NCBI RefSeq assembly: GCF_029962835.1
Contig: NC_080583.1
Span: 55,717,658 to 55,781,657, forward strand
DNA: 64,000 bases
Source of the DNA: Magnolia sinica
Taxonomy: Eukaryota > Streptophyta > Magnoliopsida > Magnoliales > Magnoliaceae
Direction: 5' to 3'
Below are positions 1 through 11,137 of the stretch, one piece after another. The first letter of the stretch is position 1. Every line of letters starts with the position of its first letter. The notes beneath the pieces were generated by a model. It did not search any database, was not told the origin of the DNA, and worked only from the letters and a program-made list of their open reading frames with translations. Made by a program: the position numbers and the translations under genes.

Positions 1-2109
1 GATCAGCAGTGTCTTTGGACTTTAATGACTTACAAATAAGTAGATGAGCTCCATTAAGCACATTGATGAAGATCTCATCCTTTGTTGATGAAGAATCTTC
101 AGCTCCCTTGATCTGCAACACTTATGATGCTCCAATATTAGGCGACGGGTTGGGTCAAGGTTATGTTAGAATCCTACTCTATTAAATGTTTTCCTATTTT
201 AGAGATAGAGTGATTTCAAGCATCTAAGCTTTCAAGGTATCCCAGTTCAATGATTTGCCATTAAGGTGGTAGCTGGATGATCCTTGAATGCGGATGTTCA
301 TTTCCCAATCCACTCTATTGAATATTAATGATGAAGGTGGGTTGGAGGATGAACTCCCATGAGAAAAAGAGCTTAAGTAATATGTAGAACTCTCTCAAGG
401 TTCTCTCTATTTTTCTCACTGAACAACCTAAGGCAACTCTCATTAAATAGGCAAAAAGTTCCAACAAAAATAAAACAGTCATATTTTTTGACAGAGTTCG
501 ATATCATTGAGCAGGCTTTGATATCATCGAGCATATGCTCTCGATAACGTCAAATGGCCGCACGATGACACAAACTCAATCTGTCAAACACTTTTGAACC
601 TTTTTGCCAACTAATCGATGATATCGAATGTGCTTCGATGACATTGGATTTCGAACTCTGATTTCATCGACCCATGGTTCGATTCCTCGACATATAAAAA
701 CATGAGAGCATACTTGGCTTAGGAACAGAACAGACATCGATATGATCGAACATTCCTCAATATCATCTGGTTTTGAATATCAATGATATCGAAACCAGTT
801 TCGATTCATCGATATTTTTAAGGAATTTTCCTATAAACTCGCTGGACAGTTTTGTGTCCCAATTTGATGACATCGACCTAGTCTCGATATGATCGATCTT
901 TGAATATTGATATCATCGAGTGATTCTTGATACCTCGAACATTTAAGAGAATTTACCTGAAAGCTTGCTGGACAGATTTATGTCCCAATCCGATATCATC
1001 AAAGGTCCATCGATATCATTGAGATTAGAAATTCGAAGATATCGAGGCTCTCTTCGAGTCATCAAAAGTTACATGATTTTCTTTAACTGCTTAATTGACG
1101 CAAACTGACCAGATGTCAATTTTATCGAGCTGTTTCGATGAAGTCGAGATTCAAAAGTCGATGATATCGATCCTGTCATCGATTCATTGAGAATTCACCT
1201 TAAGGGCCTGTTTGTTTTTTAAAGAAATGAGAAATACTTGGGAAATAGTAATTATTACAATTTCACTGCGTTTGAAAATTCATGGGAATTTGTGCCTGTG
1301 AAATTAATTCAAAAGATATAATTTTAATTTTTGAACTGTAAGGTAATGCGAATGATATATCCATTCTGTCATTCGATTTTATTACAATATTTTAGAGTAT
1401 AAGACAAAAAATGAAGCAGATCCAACACTCAAGTAGCCCACGCCAAAAGAAAAAATGGCCCTACAAAGTTTTTAACGGTAAGTATTCGATTCCCTTTTTT
1501 ATATGACGTGATCCAATTGAGTATTGGATATGCGTCAATTTTTTACTCATACTGTGAATTCAACTGGAATAGTGGATGAACGGTGTAGATAAGCGAAATG
1601 CATCACAGTGGGACCCACAGATATTTTGTAATATTCTTGGTTTTCGTGTCAAAAAGTAAGTAGCCAAATCAGGTAAATTGTAAATGTAGGGGGAAGTAAT
1701 TATTACTTTCTTACGCTGCATTTACCATTTCACCGGAAAATCAAACAGGCCCTAAGATTCATTTTGGTTGCTGGACATCTGAAGTCCTCATTTCGATAAC
1801 ATAGAATGAGTTTCGAGGACATCGATAACAGAGTCCAATTTCATCAAAGCACTATTGATAAATCGACAAAGGTTGAAAACTTAGAGATTTTTAAATTTTG
1901 CAAAACAGTTTTCACACCTTAAACCCTATGTTGTTCTAACCATTTTTAAGGGTTTTATATAACTGGTATTTTGGGACATGGGATGTGAGGCTAAGTTTAC
2001 CTTTGTAGAGATCTGAAGCCACATTCGATTAAGGCAGACGCTTTCTTATGGGGCTCACTTATCTTGCTGACTCAACACTCACGCTAATTGACAAACGAGG
2101 GCACTTTCA
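1..2109 (-). mobile_element. 3' LTR (partial) of SIRE-like Copia element A
   Basis: This block repeats 8532-10101 in direct orientation, and the two copies form the LTR pair of one element. It is cut by the window start, so the inner end (equivalent to 7613-8531) lies outside. Its outer end at 2109 reads TGAAAGTGCC on the minus strand and directly follows a polypurine tract, as expected for the start of a 3' LTR. The copy is longer than the matching part of the other LTR because a 549-bp MITE sits at 1204-1752. A TATA-like TTAAATA at 443-449 and the upstream array of TCGATATCATCGA-like words match those in the other LTR. Many C-to-T type differences separate the copies, so insertion is not very recent. 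Confidence 0.9.
1204..1752. mobile_element. PIF/Harbinger-type MITE nested in the 3' LTR
   Basis: The ends are perfect inverted repeats of GGGCCTGTTTG, and the element is flanked by TAA on both sides (1201-1203 and 1753-1755). The other LTR (around 9730) has an uninterrupted site, which serves as a built-in empty site and proves insertion. GGGCCTGTTTG termini with a 3-bp TWA duplication are the usual signature of PIF/Harbinger MITEs. The 549-bp interior has no ORF. It carries the 'GCAGATCCAACACTCAAGT' and 'CAGTGGGACCCACAGAT' words shared with the foldback MITEs of the 55-61 kb region. Confidence 0.88.
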
Positions 2110-2123
2110 ATCTCCCCTTTGTC
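2110..2123 (-). other. Polypurine tract of Copia element A
   Basis: On the minus strand this reads GACAAAGGGGAGAT and abuts the TG that opens the 3' LTR at 2109. It is the expected primer for plus-strand DNA synthesis. A second purine run of the same type, GACAAAAAGGGGGAGA, lies at 2352-2367. Multiple tract-like runs are typical of the SIRE/Maximus lineage of Copia elements. Confidence 0.85.
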
Positions 2124-2875
2124 AATTACATGACAAAACACCTGAAATCCTAGGACAACATCTAGAACAACACCCTAAATTGTGTGTACAAGAACTTTAC
2201 ATAATTTTAAAAATATGCTATTTGAGTTCATACACAAGATTGTAACCTTCAATAATAGTTGCTCCCCCTATCTTCCTGCAGCTGCTCCCCTTAACACTTG
2301 CACCACCATATATACATAGATACACATAATTTTCTCCATGGTGGGATTTGTTCTCCCCCTTTTTGTCAGTCATTGGCAAAGGGCAATATATCAATATTAG
2401 TTGACTGAAGTTAAAGCATAAAAACATGGGAGAATCAAGGCTAAAGGAGAGCTGTGATTTCTCAACAACAGATGGCAGGATATCTTTAAACATTAGAAAT
2501 CACAATCCAGTTCTCAATCTTAATGGATATTCAGTAGAAAGCAAGCACAATTTATACCAGCATGCCCTTGAGAATAGTGAATAATTGAGAGCAGATAGTC
2601 ATGGCAGCAAATATATATAAATTACCATTCAGCCATAAAAAATATCCAAATAAAAACTGCCCAAGCTTGGCAGTATTTCAACATCCATCCCAAAACAACC
2701 AATCCAAATCTCCGACCCAACCATGGGCACATCAAAATAAAGTATTTTCCTCGCCCAGAGGATGAACAACCCTAAAGTGTTTCAATTCATCATAAGAGAA
2801 TCACGCAGTCTCCAAAAAGAAATCAGCCGCAATGTCCAGATGTAGCCTCATCTATACTAATGCTTCCTTTAGCAC

Positions 2876-3972
2876 TTAAGGTGCTCGAGTGTTGCCATCG
2901 GTTAGCAAGTCAACTACTTGCTGGGTGGTATGCTGGAGGGCTTCAATTTTGTCCTCAATTGTTGTTAGATGTCTTTTACAGTTGTAAAGATGCTCGTCAA
3001 TACCAGCCAGACCATTCAGTAAATGACGTTCAAGTTGGTGGTCTCGACGATTTGTGATTGACTCAGGACTGTGCAATGGCATACGATTTGATCCCCATGG
3101 CGTGGGCTGATACAAGAGATGGTCATTCTTGACGCCAAGCGTCTATGCAGGAGGACTACTGGATTGAAGGGATGAAGTTAGGCATAGCTGTTGTGCCTGC
3201 TGGATTGCATCTTGATCGAACCATGCTTCAAGATGAACAACATCAGATGTGGCTGGTAGGCCCACATAGTGAGCAAGCTTGCATATGAGCGAGGGAAATG
3301 ACAGTGTATCCCGATGGTCTCCTCTGATTATACGAGTGAGCTGCCCTAAGATAAGAGATGGAAGGCATACTTGGACCTCTTGATAAACATCATATAGGAC
3401 ATTGAGCACGAAGGGAGTAAGATAACTTTCCATTGCATCACATGGATACACATCAGTCCAAAGATGATTTGAAGAATTTTGAAGGAGGGTCCAAGGTGGT
3501 TGACATGAAGAGTGTTTTCATCATTCCTAGGAATTGTGGTGACATGACAGTGTTCGTGTTATCTCGCCCCATACATCAAACCCATTTAGATTGCATTCTG
3601 TCACTGGGATTCGAGTTACTTCTAGGTTTAGGAGACGGCCAAATATGATTGAAGTAATTAGTTTTGTGTAATGTAAGAGCTCCAATTGAATACATGGGGG
3701 ATTATCATGAACAATATGGCAGCTATTGAAAAACTGATGAATCAGTTCAAATTGATAGGGTCCATCAAGATTGAGTATATTTTGCCACCCTATAACTTCT
3801 AAGAGGTGATCCACTCCGAATGGTTCAATAGCGTTGTTAAGAACAATGCGCTCGGCTATTGTAACTAGTTCCCAAGCCAACTGATTGCGATGAGACTAAC
3901 TTGTTTCTAGTTGTTTATTCTTTGATTTGGATGATTTGAATGAGTAAGATCCTTACCTTTGCCCTTCACCAT
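2876..3972 (-). pseudogene. Decayed 3' (env-like) ORF of Copia element A
   Basis: SIRE-type elements carry an extra ORF between pol and the 3' LTR. Here the reading starts at an ATG at 3972 with a basic N terminus (MVKGKGKDLTHS) and is then frameshifted and interrupted. The main piece, 3880-3527, contains 'GWQNILNLDGPYQFELIHQF', which resembles the conserved block of plant retrotransposon-associated proteins (pattern: tryptophan-glutamine, then a YPELVREFY-like stretch). A second piece lies at 3451-3143. A third, 3115-2876, is heptad-rich (LERHLLNGLAGIDEHLYN) and is probably a coiled coil near the C terminus. Assignment to the SIRE 3' ORF class rests on position and motif memory; no biochemical role is established by the sequence. 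Confidence 0.6.
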
Positions 3973-4072
3973 GGTTCTTTTTGGAGGACAGCCCAGGAAG
4001 ACAGTATAGATAAGGAGAAACAACCAGAGAAGAGAAGGACCATGCTGATAGACAAGTCGGATGCTCATTTCT

Positions 4073-4300
4073 CTTTTATAGTAGAGTGTCGATGATATCG
4101 ATATACCATCGATGTCATCGAAAGCAGGCTCATAAAGTTATCGAAGACTGTGTCGATGACTGTGGGAAAGGATCAACAGTTAATACCCAGCTGATATCGA
4201 GACAGTAGAATTTATAACCGTTAGAGAGGACCGATGGTTAAGACCTTATATTCCTGAGAACTGCCGATGAGATCGAGACCTGTTCGATTTCATCGAGTAT
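4073..4300 (-). promoter_or_regulatory. Candidate internal promoter before the 3' ORF of Copia element A
   Basis: Between the pol terminus (4450) and the 3' ORF start (3972), the minus strand shows several TCGATATC/TCGATGTCATCGA-like words across about 4290-4085. A good TATA box, CTATAAAAGAG (TATAAAAG at 4080-4073), follows, with the ORF ATG about 100 bp further on. The words are the same kind that fill the upstream part of the element's own LTR. The array-TATA-ORF order is seen directly; promoter function is inferred. Confidence 0.45.
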
Positions 4301-4449
4301 GAAGGAAAATTGAAAAATATTTCTCTTAAAGTGCAGAATATGATTAAGATAAAGATATACCAATATAGTACATGTTTAACCATACAAAAATAGGAAGGCC
4401 ATAGTCCTCAGATATGCTAATTCAGGTCATGTTTGACTTTGACATGTCA

Positions 4450-5543
4450 TCAAATTGCACATACTCCAATTGATTTCTGAAGGTTGCTAAACCGGTTTGC
4501 ATCTAGCAGTTTAGTTAGTATGTCAACAAGTTGATTTTCTGTAAACACATAGTCCAACACTATGATCTTTTCCTCAACAAGCTCTTGGATAAAATGATGT
4601 CTAATGTCAATATGCTTGGTCCGAGAATGTTGAACGAGATTTTTTGAAATATTGATAGCACTAGTGTTGTCACAGAAGAGAGTCATAGTTGACTGCTCAA
4701 TCCCATAATCCAATAGCATCCATTTCATCCAAAGGAGTTGAGCACAGCAACTGCCTGCAGCAATGTATTAGGCTTCGGCAGGGGACAGGGATATCGAATT
4801 CTATTTCTTGCTCTGCCAATACACTAAACAATTTCCAATATAAAAACATCCACCACTGGTTGACTTGCGATCATCTAAATTTCCAGCCCAATCAGCGTCT
4901 GAGTATCCAGCAATGTGGTAAATGTTTCGAATAGATATCATAAACTAAAGACAGTTGTTCCAGCCACATACTTGATGATTCTTTTAACTTCTGCAAGGTA
5001 AGATTCCTTGGGATCAACCTAATATCACGCACATGCTCCTACGTTAAATGATATGTCTAGACGACTTGCAGTTATATATAATTGGCTTCTTATCATGCTT
5101 CGATATAGGTGTTGATCCACACTCTTCCCATTTATATCTTTGGAGAGTTTGAGTGTGGTGCTCATGGGAGTATGATAGGTACGACCAGATTCAAGTCCAA
5201 ATCTTTTAACTAGATCTTTAGCATATTTGTGCTGACATATAAAGATCCCATTGTGCAATTGCTTCACTTGTAGGCCTAAGAAGAAGTTCAACTCACCAAC
5301 CATGCTCATTTCAAATTCAGACTTCATGAAATCAACGAAGTTATGAGCAGTATCTTCACGTGTGGAGCCAAAGACTATATCATCCACATAGATCTGGGCA
5401 ATGAGCAATGAATTCTCTGACTTTTGAGTGAATAGTGTTTTATCTACACTATCCCTATAAAATTTGTGGTCCAGAAGAAATTGCGTCAGATGTTCATACC
5501 AAGCACATGGTGCTTGTTTGAGACCATAAAGTGCTTTGCTCAA
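4450..5543 (-). pseudogene. Copia element A reverse transcriptase and RNase H, broken
   Basis: The 5543-5025 segment begins SKALYGLKQAPCAWY and holds the RT active-site motif YVDDIVFGS and the later FFLGLQVKQ block, all standard Ty1/Copia RT. After stop codons around 4740-5024, the 4728-4450 segment carries the RNase H block CDNTSAINISKNLVQHSRT followed by HIDIRHHFI and the terminal TKLL region. Frameshifts and stops separate the parts, so no functional polyprotein can be made. The CDNTSAINISKN form is typical of the SIRE branch. Confidence 0.92.
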
Positions 5544-5753
5544 TTAATAAACATGTTGAGGATACTTAGGGTCTGAAAATTCCTTAATTTGTTCCACATA
5601 GACTTCTTCATCAAGTACTCCATTGAGAAATGCGCTTTTGACATCCATTTGAAATAGTTTAAATTTTAATGCACACGCAATTGACACGAGAATCCTGATT
5701 GACTCAAGGCGAGCTATAGGAGCAAATGTTTCATCAAAGTCAATACCTTCTAT

Positions 5754-7226
5754 CTATGAGTATCCTTGAGCCACTAATCTTGCTTTATTCCTAATCACAT
5801 TTCCAGATTCATCAGATTTATTCTTGAAGATCCATTTAGTTTCAATGATATTTGTATCAGATGGCCTAGGAACCACTTGCCATACCTCATTTCTTTGAAA
5901 TTGTTGAAGTTCTTCTTGCATAGCATTTATCCAATATTCATCTTGAAGAGCTTCCACAATATTTTTGGGCTCAATCCTTGAGGTAAAGCAGAAATGACCA
6001 TAGATACTTTCTATTTGACGTCGAGTTCTTACACCATCATTAGGACCTCCAATGATTTGATTTAGGGGTTGATCTTTAATGATGGGTATGTTAGACGACG
6101 GTTGAGGTTCATTAGATGTGGTAGTTTTGTTATCTGATTTACCTAGAATGCATGAATCCACATCATCTTCCAATTCATTCAAGGAACTCTCTTCTTCATG
6201 TGGTTGGTCATCAACCACCACATTAACTGATTCTTGAATGGTGAGGGTTTTTAGATTGTATACTCTATAGGCATGACTATTCAAGGCATATCCTAAAAAT
6301 ATGCCCTCATCACTTTTAGATTCAAACTTACCTAGGTGTTCTCTATCCTTCAGGATATAACATTTACTGCCAAAGACACGGAAGTGTTTCACACTAGGTT
6401 GTTTTCCAAATAATATCTCATATGGTGTTTTATTTAAGCATGCTCTTAAATATACTTTATTTATTATATAGCAGGCAGTATTGACTACTTTAGCCCAGAA
6501 GCTTTTGGCCATATCCTTTCCATTCAACATAAGTGAGCCCATTTCCTGCAAAACTTGATTCTTTCTTTTAACAACTCCATTTTGCCGCAGAGTTTTCGAG
6601 GCTGAGAATTCATGGTGAATTCCTTTCTCATCACAATATCTTTGAAATCACTCGTTTTCAAATTCACCACCATGATCATTCCTGATACGATTTATGCAGT
6701 AGCCTTTCTCATTTTGGAGTCGCTTTGCCATGACTACAAATTCATCAAAAGCATCAGATTTTTCTCGAAGAAAAGTGACCTAGGTAAATCTGGAATAATC
6801 ATCTACTACCACCAAGAAGTATCTTTTCCTATCATGACTTTCAACTTTGGTGGGACCCACTAGGTCCATATGTAGTAGGTCCAAAGGTTTTGATGTTGCT
6901 ATGGTGGTTGTCATTTTGTGTCTAACTTTTATCTGTTTACCTTTTTGGCAATCACCACATACAATCTTTTCTTCCTTTTTAATCTTGGGGAGACCCCTTA
7001 CTAAGCTTTTTAAACTTAACTTGGCTAAGTTTTGATAGTGCACATGACTTAGACTTTGGTGCATTAGTTTAGACTCGCTTTTCACAGCCATATTACATTT
7101 TGTGGACAATACATTCTCATTACTACTTTCAATTACGTAGCAATTGTCACTTGTGCGTAAGCGTTTCATGATAGATTTTCCTGTTTGATCTAAGATTTTA
7201 CACACATTTTTTGAAAAAGTGACCAA
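5754..7226 (-). pseudogene. Copia element A integrase and start of RT, broken
   Basis: The 7226-6780 part contains the pre-integrase zinc-binding region (HQSLSHVHYQNLAKLSL, then CGDCQKGKQ) and the first catalytic block LLHMDLVGPTKVES...VVVDDYSRFT. The 6551-5754 part covers the integrase C-terminal region (ACLNKTPYEILFGKQPSVKH, FRVFGSKCYILKDR, DEGIFLGYA) and the start of RT (EVWQVVPRP, TKWIFKNKSDESG, KARLVAQGYS), where a stop interrupts it. The stretch between the two parts is in another frame but still resembles integrase. It lies downstream of the gag/protease remnant and upstream of the RT piece, so pol order is normal for Copia (INT before RT). Confidence 0.92.
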
Positions 7227-7422
7227 GTGTTATTTGTCACAAATTTGTAAGATAGTAAGGAGATAATGTTTTAGACCTTCTACATAAAGAACATTTTTAA
7301 CCTTGGAAGTCTTGGTCCAACTATTGTTCCTTGCCCAATTATTTTGGCGGAGCTCCCATCTCCAAAAGTGACTGACCCACCGTCAAAGTCAGAATACTCA
7401 CAAAAATGGGTTTAGTCACTAG

Positions 7423-7542
7423 TCATGTGTCTAGAGCACTATCAAGATACCATTTTGAACAATTACTAACTTTTAGTGCAATATGGATTACTACGCAATT
7501 GTTTTGACCGTTCGTACCCTCTAGAGCTACACCATTTGCCAT
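7423..7542 (-). pseudogene. 39-codon gag start fused in frame to the protease motif
   Basis: The ATG at 7542 opens MANGVALEGTNGQNN, then CVVIHIALKVSNCSKWYLDS, then ALDT and a TGA at 7425-7423. WYLDS is the Copia aspartic-protease environment (normally WYLDSGCSRHM). The start codon lies about 56 bp inside the primer-binding site, where gag should start. Hence almost the whole gag, including its zinc knuckle, is missing, and its first codons now run into protease. The element could not supply its own capsid protein. Confidence 0.65.
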
Positions 7543-7597
7543 GATTCCAACTTCAGTAAAGATCACTCTCTAGGCGGTGAAGCCCTTACGAGAGACC

Positions 7598-7609
7598 CGC
7601 TTTGATACC
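7598..7609 (-). other. Primer-binding site of Copia element A
   Basis: On the minus strand this reads TGGTATCAAAGC, one base from the plant consensus TGGTATCAGAGC, which pairs with the 3' end of initiator-methionine tRNA. It lies three bases inside the end of the 5' LTR (7613), fixing element orientation as minus. Confidence 0.88.
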
Positions 7610-8159
7610 AATTGAAATTGCGGTAATGATCGCTTTAGTAGAAGTGGGAATAGGTCAAAGTGTTCTAGAGGGGGGTGAATAGGACTTTATAAAAATTTTA
7701 TAATGATTTATAATCCTATTATCATAACCCTGATTTAACAAACTCCTATCATGATATTTCCAATTTAACTCTAATGACTTCCAAGCCAATTAGAGGATCC
7801 AATCATAAGACTTTTCAAAACATAAACCAGATGACGAACATAGTTCATGATGGATGAGACTGTGTGTGTGAGATGTGATTCTAATTAGTTCTAGGTAATT
7901 ATGTAAGCATGCATTATGAGAACATTCAGAGAAATCACACAAGTAAAGCAAATAACAATCCCAAACACAATTATTTTTATAGTGGTTCGACTATGTGTCT
8001 ACTCCACTTCGGACGGACGCACTCAACCCTTAAGTATACCGGATCTCACTAACGGAGGTTTTAAATTAGGTTCACCTCTAACCTCCATAACCTACATAAG
8101 GTTGACTCTAGGACCCACACAAGGAACCTAGACGTGTCTCTACGAGACACAAGTTTATG

Positions 8160-8460
8160 CCCCACATAGGAGCAAGGGTCAACACACAACACTCAGGTTT
8201 TAGGTCACATAGGCCAATGATCCACACAAGGAACCTAAAGTTTATGCCCTACATAAGAGGAAAGGTCAACACACAACACCCATGGTTTTAGGCTACACAG
8301 GCCAAGGATCCACACAAGGAACCTAAAGTTTATGCTCACCAAGAGCAAAGGTCAACACACAGCACCTAGGTTTTAGGCCACATAGGCCAAGGACCTACAC
8401 TAAGGACTTGAGTTTATGCTCAACAAGAGTAAGGGTTAACACACAACACCCACACGTATT
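8160..8460. repeat. Degenerate ~95-bp tandem repeat inside the LTR
   Basis: About three units share the order 'GTTTATGCCC', 'AGGTCAACACACAACACC', 'GGTTTTAGGC' and 'CACATAGGCCAAGGA'. They lie in the transcribed part of the LTR (minus-strand R/U5 side). The matching region of the other LTR is outside the window. Confidence 0.7.
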
Positions 8461-8977
8461 CTCCTGTCAGAGGCCTCCTATGAGGACTTGAAAGGGGTGA
8501 GAATCACTTATGACCCAATCCTATACAAAAGAATGATCAACAAGGTCTTTGAACTCTAATGACTTGCAGATAAGTAGATGAGCCTCATTAAGCACGTTGA
8601 TGAAGATCTTCTCCTTTGTTGATGAAGAATCTTCAGCTCCCTTAATCCACAACACTTATGATGCTCCAATATTAGGCAACGGGTTGGGTCAAGGTTATGT
8701 TGGCATCCTGCTCTATTAAATGTTTTCCTATTTTAGAGACGAAGTGATTCCAAGTATCTAAGCATTCAAGGTATCCCAACTCAATGATTTGCCATTAAGA
8801 TGGTAGCTGGATGATCCTTGAATGTGGAAGTTCATTCCCCAATCCACTTTATTGAATATCAATGATGAGGGTGGGTTGGAGGATGAACTCCCATGAGAAA
8901 AAGATCTTAAGTAACATGCAGGACTCTCTCAAGGTTTTCTCTATTTTTCTCATTGAACAACCTAAAGCAAGCTCTCA

Positions 8978-9880
8978 TTAAATAGGCAAAAAGTTCCAAT
9001 AGAAATAAAACAGTCATATTTTTTGACAGAGTTCAATATCATCGAGCAGGCTTCGATATCATCAAGCGTATACTCTCGATAACGTCGAATAGCCACATGA
9101 TGACACAAACTCAATCTATCAAACGCTTTTGAACCTTTTTGCCAACTGATCTATGATATTGAACGTGCTTTTATGACATCGGATTTCGAACTCCGATTTC
9201 ATCGACCCATGGTTTGATTCCTCGACATTTAAAAACATGAGAGTAGACTTGCTTAGGAACTGAACAGGCATCGATATGATCGAGCATTCCTCGATATCAT
9301 CTAGTTTTGAATATCAATGATATCGATACCAGTTTCGATTCATCGATATTTTAAAGGAATTTTCCTATAAACTCGCTGAACAGTTTTGTGTCCCAATTCA
9401 ATGACATCGACCTGGTCTCGATATGATCGATCTTTGAATATCGATATCATCGAGTGATTCTCGATACCTCGAACATTTAAGAAAATTTACTTGAAAGCTT
9501 GCTGGATAGATTTATGTCCCAAGCCGATATCATCGAAGGTCCATCGGTATCATCGAGATTTAAAATTCGAAGATATCGAGGCTCTCTTTGAGTCATCGAA
9601 AATCACATGATTTTCCTTAATGCTTTACTGGACACAAACTGACTAGATGTCAATTTTATCGAGCCGTTTTAATGAACTCGAGATTTGAAAGTCAATGATA
9701 TCGATCCTGTTATCGATTCATCGAAAATTCAACTCAAGATTCATTTTGGTTGTTGGATATCTGAAGTCCTCATTTTGATAACATCGAGTGAGTTTCGAGG
9801 ACATCGATAATAGAGTCCGATTTCATCGAAGCACTATCAATAAATCGACAAAGGCTGAAAACTTAGAGATTTTCTAGATT
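8978..9880 (-). promoter_or_regulatory. LTR promoter: palindromic-word array plus TATA box
   Basis: About 900 bp are packed with imperfect copies of TCGATATCATCGA and TCGAT/ATCGA half words, partly arranged in longer units that also contain GCTGGACAG...TGTCCCAA. The array ends about 40 bp before TTTGCCTATTTAATGAG on the minus strand, a TATA-like site. The same array is present in the other LTR (about 490-1200). Its position corresponds to U3. The binding factor, if any, is unknown. Confidence 0.6.
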
Positions 9881-10101
9881 TTGTAAAACAGTTTTCACAC
9901 CTTAAGCCCTATGTTGTTCTAACCATTTTTAAGGGTTTTATATACCTAGTGTTTTGGGATATGGGATGTGAGGCTAAGTTTACCTTTATAGAGATTTGAA
10001 GCCACATCTGATTGAGGCAGACGCTTGAACAATCTTCCTATGGGACTCACTTGTCTTACTGACTCAATACTCACGCTAATTAACAAACCATGGCACTTTC
10101 A

Positions 10102-10639
10102 CTTTTATGCTTAAAGTGTTTCATTCCGTTGTATCAGGTATTCATGTCTGTCTGTTTTCTTTAATTTGTTACATCATTATTCAGTTTCGCTTGCATACCA
10201 AGCATGGTTCGATTCCTTTGCTCATCTCATGACTTGTATTGCTTTTCACTATAATGTTCAAATTCCTACATATGAGGCACCGGAATCCGAACTCCCTTTC
10301 AATAATTCTAACCTGAATATGATGAACCTCACTCCTCTTCCTAGACAAAGTGAAGAAGAAGTGGAAGCGTAGCCTGCTAAAGACAACGATGGATGATATT
10401 TTTAATGAGTTGGACGATTCAGATAATTCAGCTAATTCCGACTACCATCCCTCTTAGCTTGATGAGAGACTATTTGCATTAGAGGAGAAAGTGGAGTCTT
10501 TGCATGTATCGCAGGCTTCATTGGCCCAAACCCAATAGTTTACAATGAAGGACGTGAAAAAGTACTTCCATCACATCAACCGGAGTTTGCGGCTAAATGA
10601 TCCCTCAATGCTTGCTCCATCTTCCTCTGGGTCGGATTA
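10102..10639 (+). pseudogene. 3' ORF remnant of SIRE-like Copia element B
   Basis: This begins at the junction with element A and runs toward B's polypurine tracts and LTR. An open stretch at 10166-10372 reads MLHHYSVSLAYQAWFDS and ends in SEEEVEA. After a frameshift the sequence continues with acidic, heptad-like coding (RLFALEEKVESLHVSQ) to a TAA at about 10637-10639. Its place and its predicted coiled-coil end mirror the 3' ORF of element A, in the opposite orientation. Upstream parts of B are displaced to the left of the window by the insertion of A. Confidence 0.55.
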
Positions 10640-10864
10640 AGCTAGATTTATTTATCTTTTTGTCTTATGTTGGTTCTGTACTTAAACGTATTTTGTGACT
10701 TGTCTTAATACTTTAGATGCCTTAATTATGTGTTTGCTAACAGTTGACTATTTTAGATAACATGGTTGACTATTTCATATGATTTCCCTGATTTTCTTAC
10801 TGCGTGCTCATTCTATACTTTGATATTCATTTTATTATGATATTCTTCCTTTGTCATATTGTGA

Positions 10865-11137
10865 TAAAAAGGGGGAGAGACTAGTATATAATGCTAGTAT
10901 GCAATGCTATATAATATGGGGGAGAGAATGTATGTAATGAATGTATGGATGTTATATGTGTGTTTCACAGGGGGAGTGTCAGTTGAGCATCATCATCAAT
11001 TGTAAGCTGAAGATTACAATCTATGAAGACGTCAAGGCAGTTTCAATGTCATTAAAATCCGAGTATGATTGATCTTGTAACAGAATGCATATTTGTAATA
11101 CTAAGTGTTTTGTCATGAAATTGACAAAGGGGGAGAT
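10865..11137 (+). other. Four polypurine-tract-like runs of Copia element B
   Basis: Runs of the form AAAAAGGGGGAGAGA (10866-10880), GGGGGAGAGAATG (10918-10930), CAGGGGGAGTGTC (10968-10980) and GACAAAGGGGGAGAT (11123-11137) occur in 270 bp. The last abuts the LTR start and is the functional candidate. Multiple tracts in this interval are a known trait of SIRE/Maximus Copia elements. Confidence 0.75.

Larger units (their letters stand above)
7613..10101 (-). mobile_element. 5' LTR of SIRE-like Copia element A (2489 bp)
   Basis: The ends are TGAAA...TTTCA, with the primer-binding site just inside 7613. The outer end at 10101 matches the outer end of the left LTR. On the minus strand the order is: start (10101), array of TCGATATCATCGA-like words (about 9880-8990), TATA-like CCTATTTAATGAG (TATTTAA at 8984-8978), then the transcribed part with the word TATTCACCCCCCCTCTAG near 7680, common in SIRE LTRs. 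Between 8100 and 8470 there is a degenerate tandem repeat of about 100 bp built on 'CACAAGGAACCTAAAGTTT' and 'AGGTCAACACACAACACC'. The flank after 10101 is CTTTT; the matching target duplication lies left of the window. Confidence 0.92.

Noticed and set aside
8160-8460. CRISPR-like regular repeats
   Set aside because: Units are degenerate, contiguous and lie inside a plant LTR; there are no unique spacers.
10102-10106. CTTTT as confirmed target duplication of Copia element A
   Set aside because: The other flank lies left of the window, so it cannot be compared.
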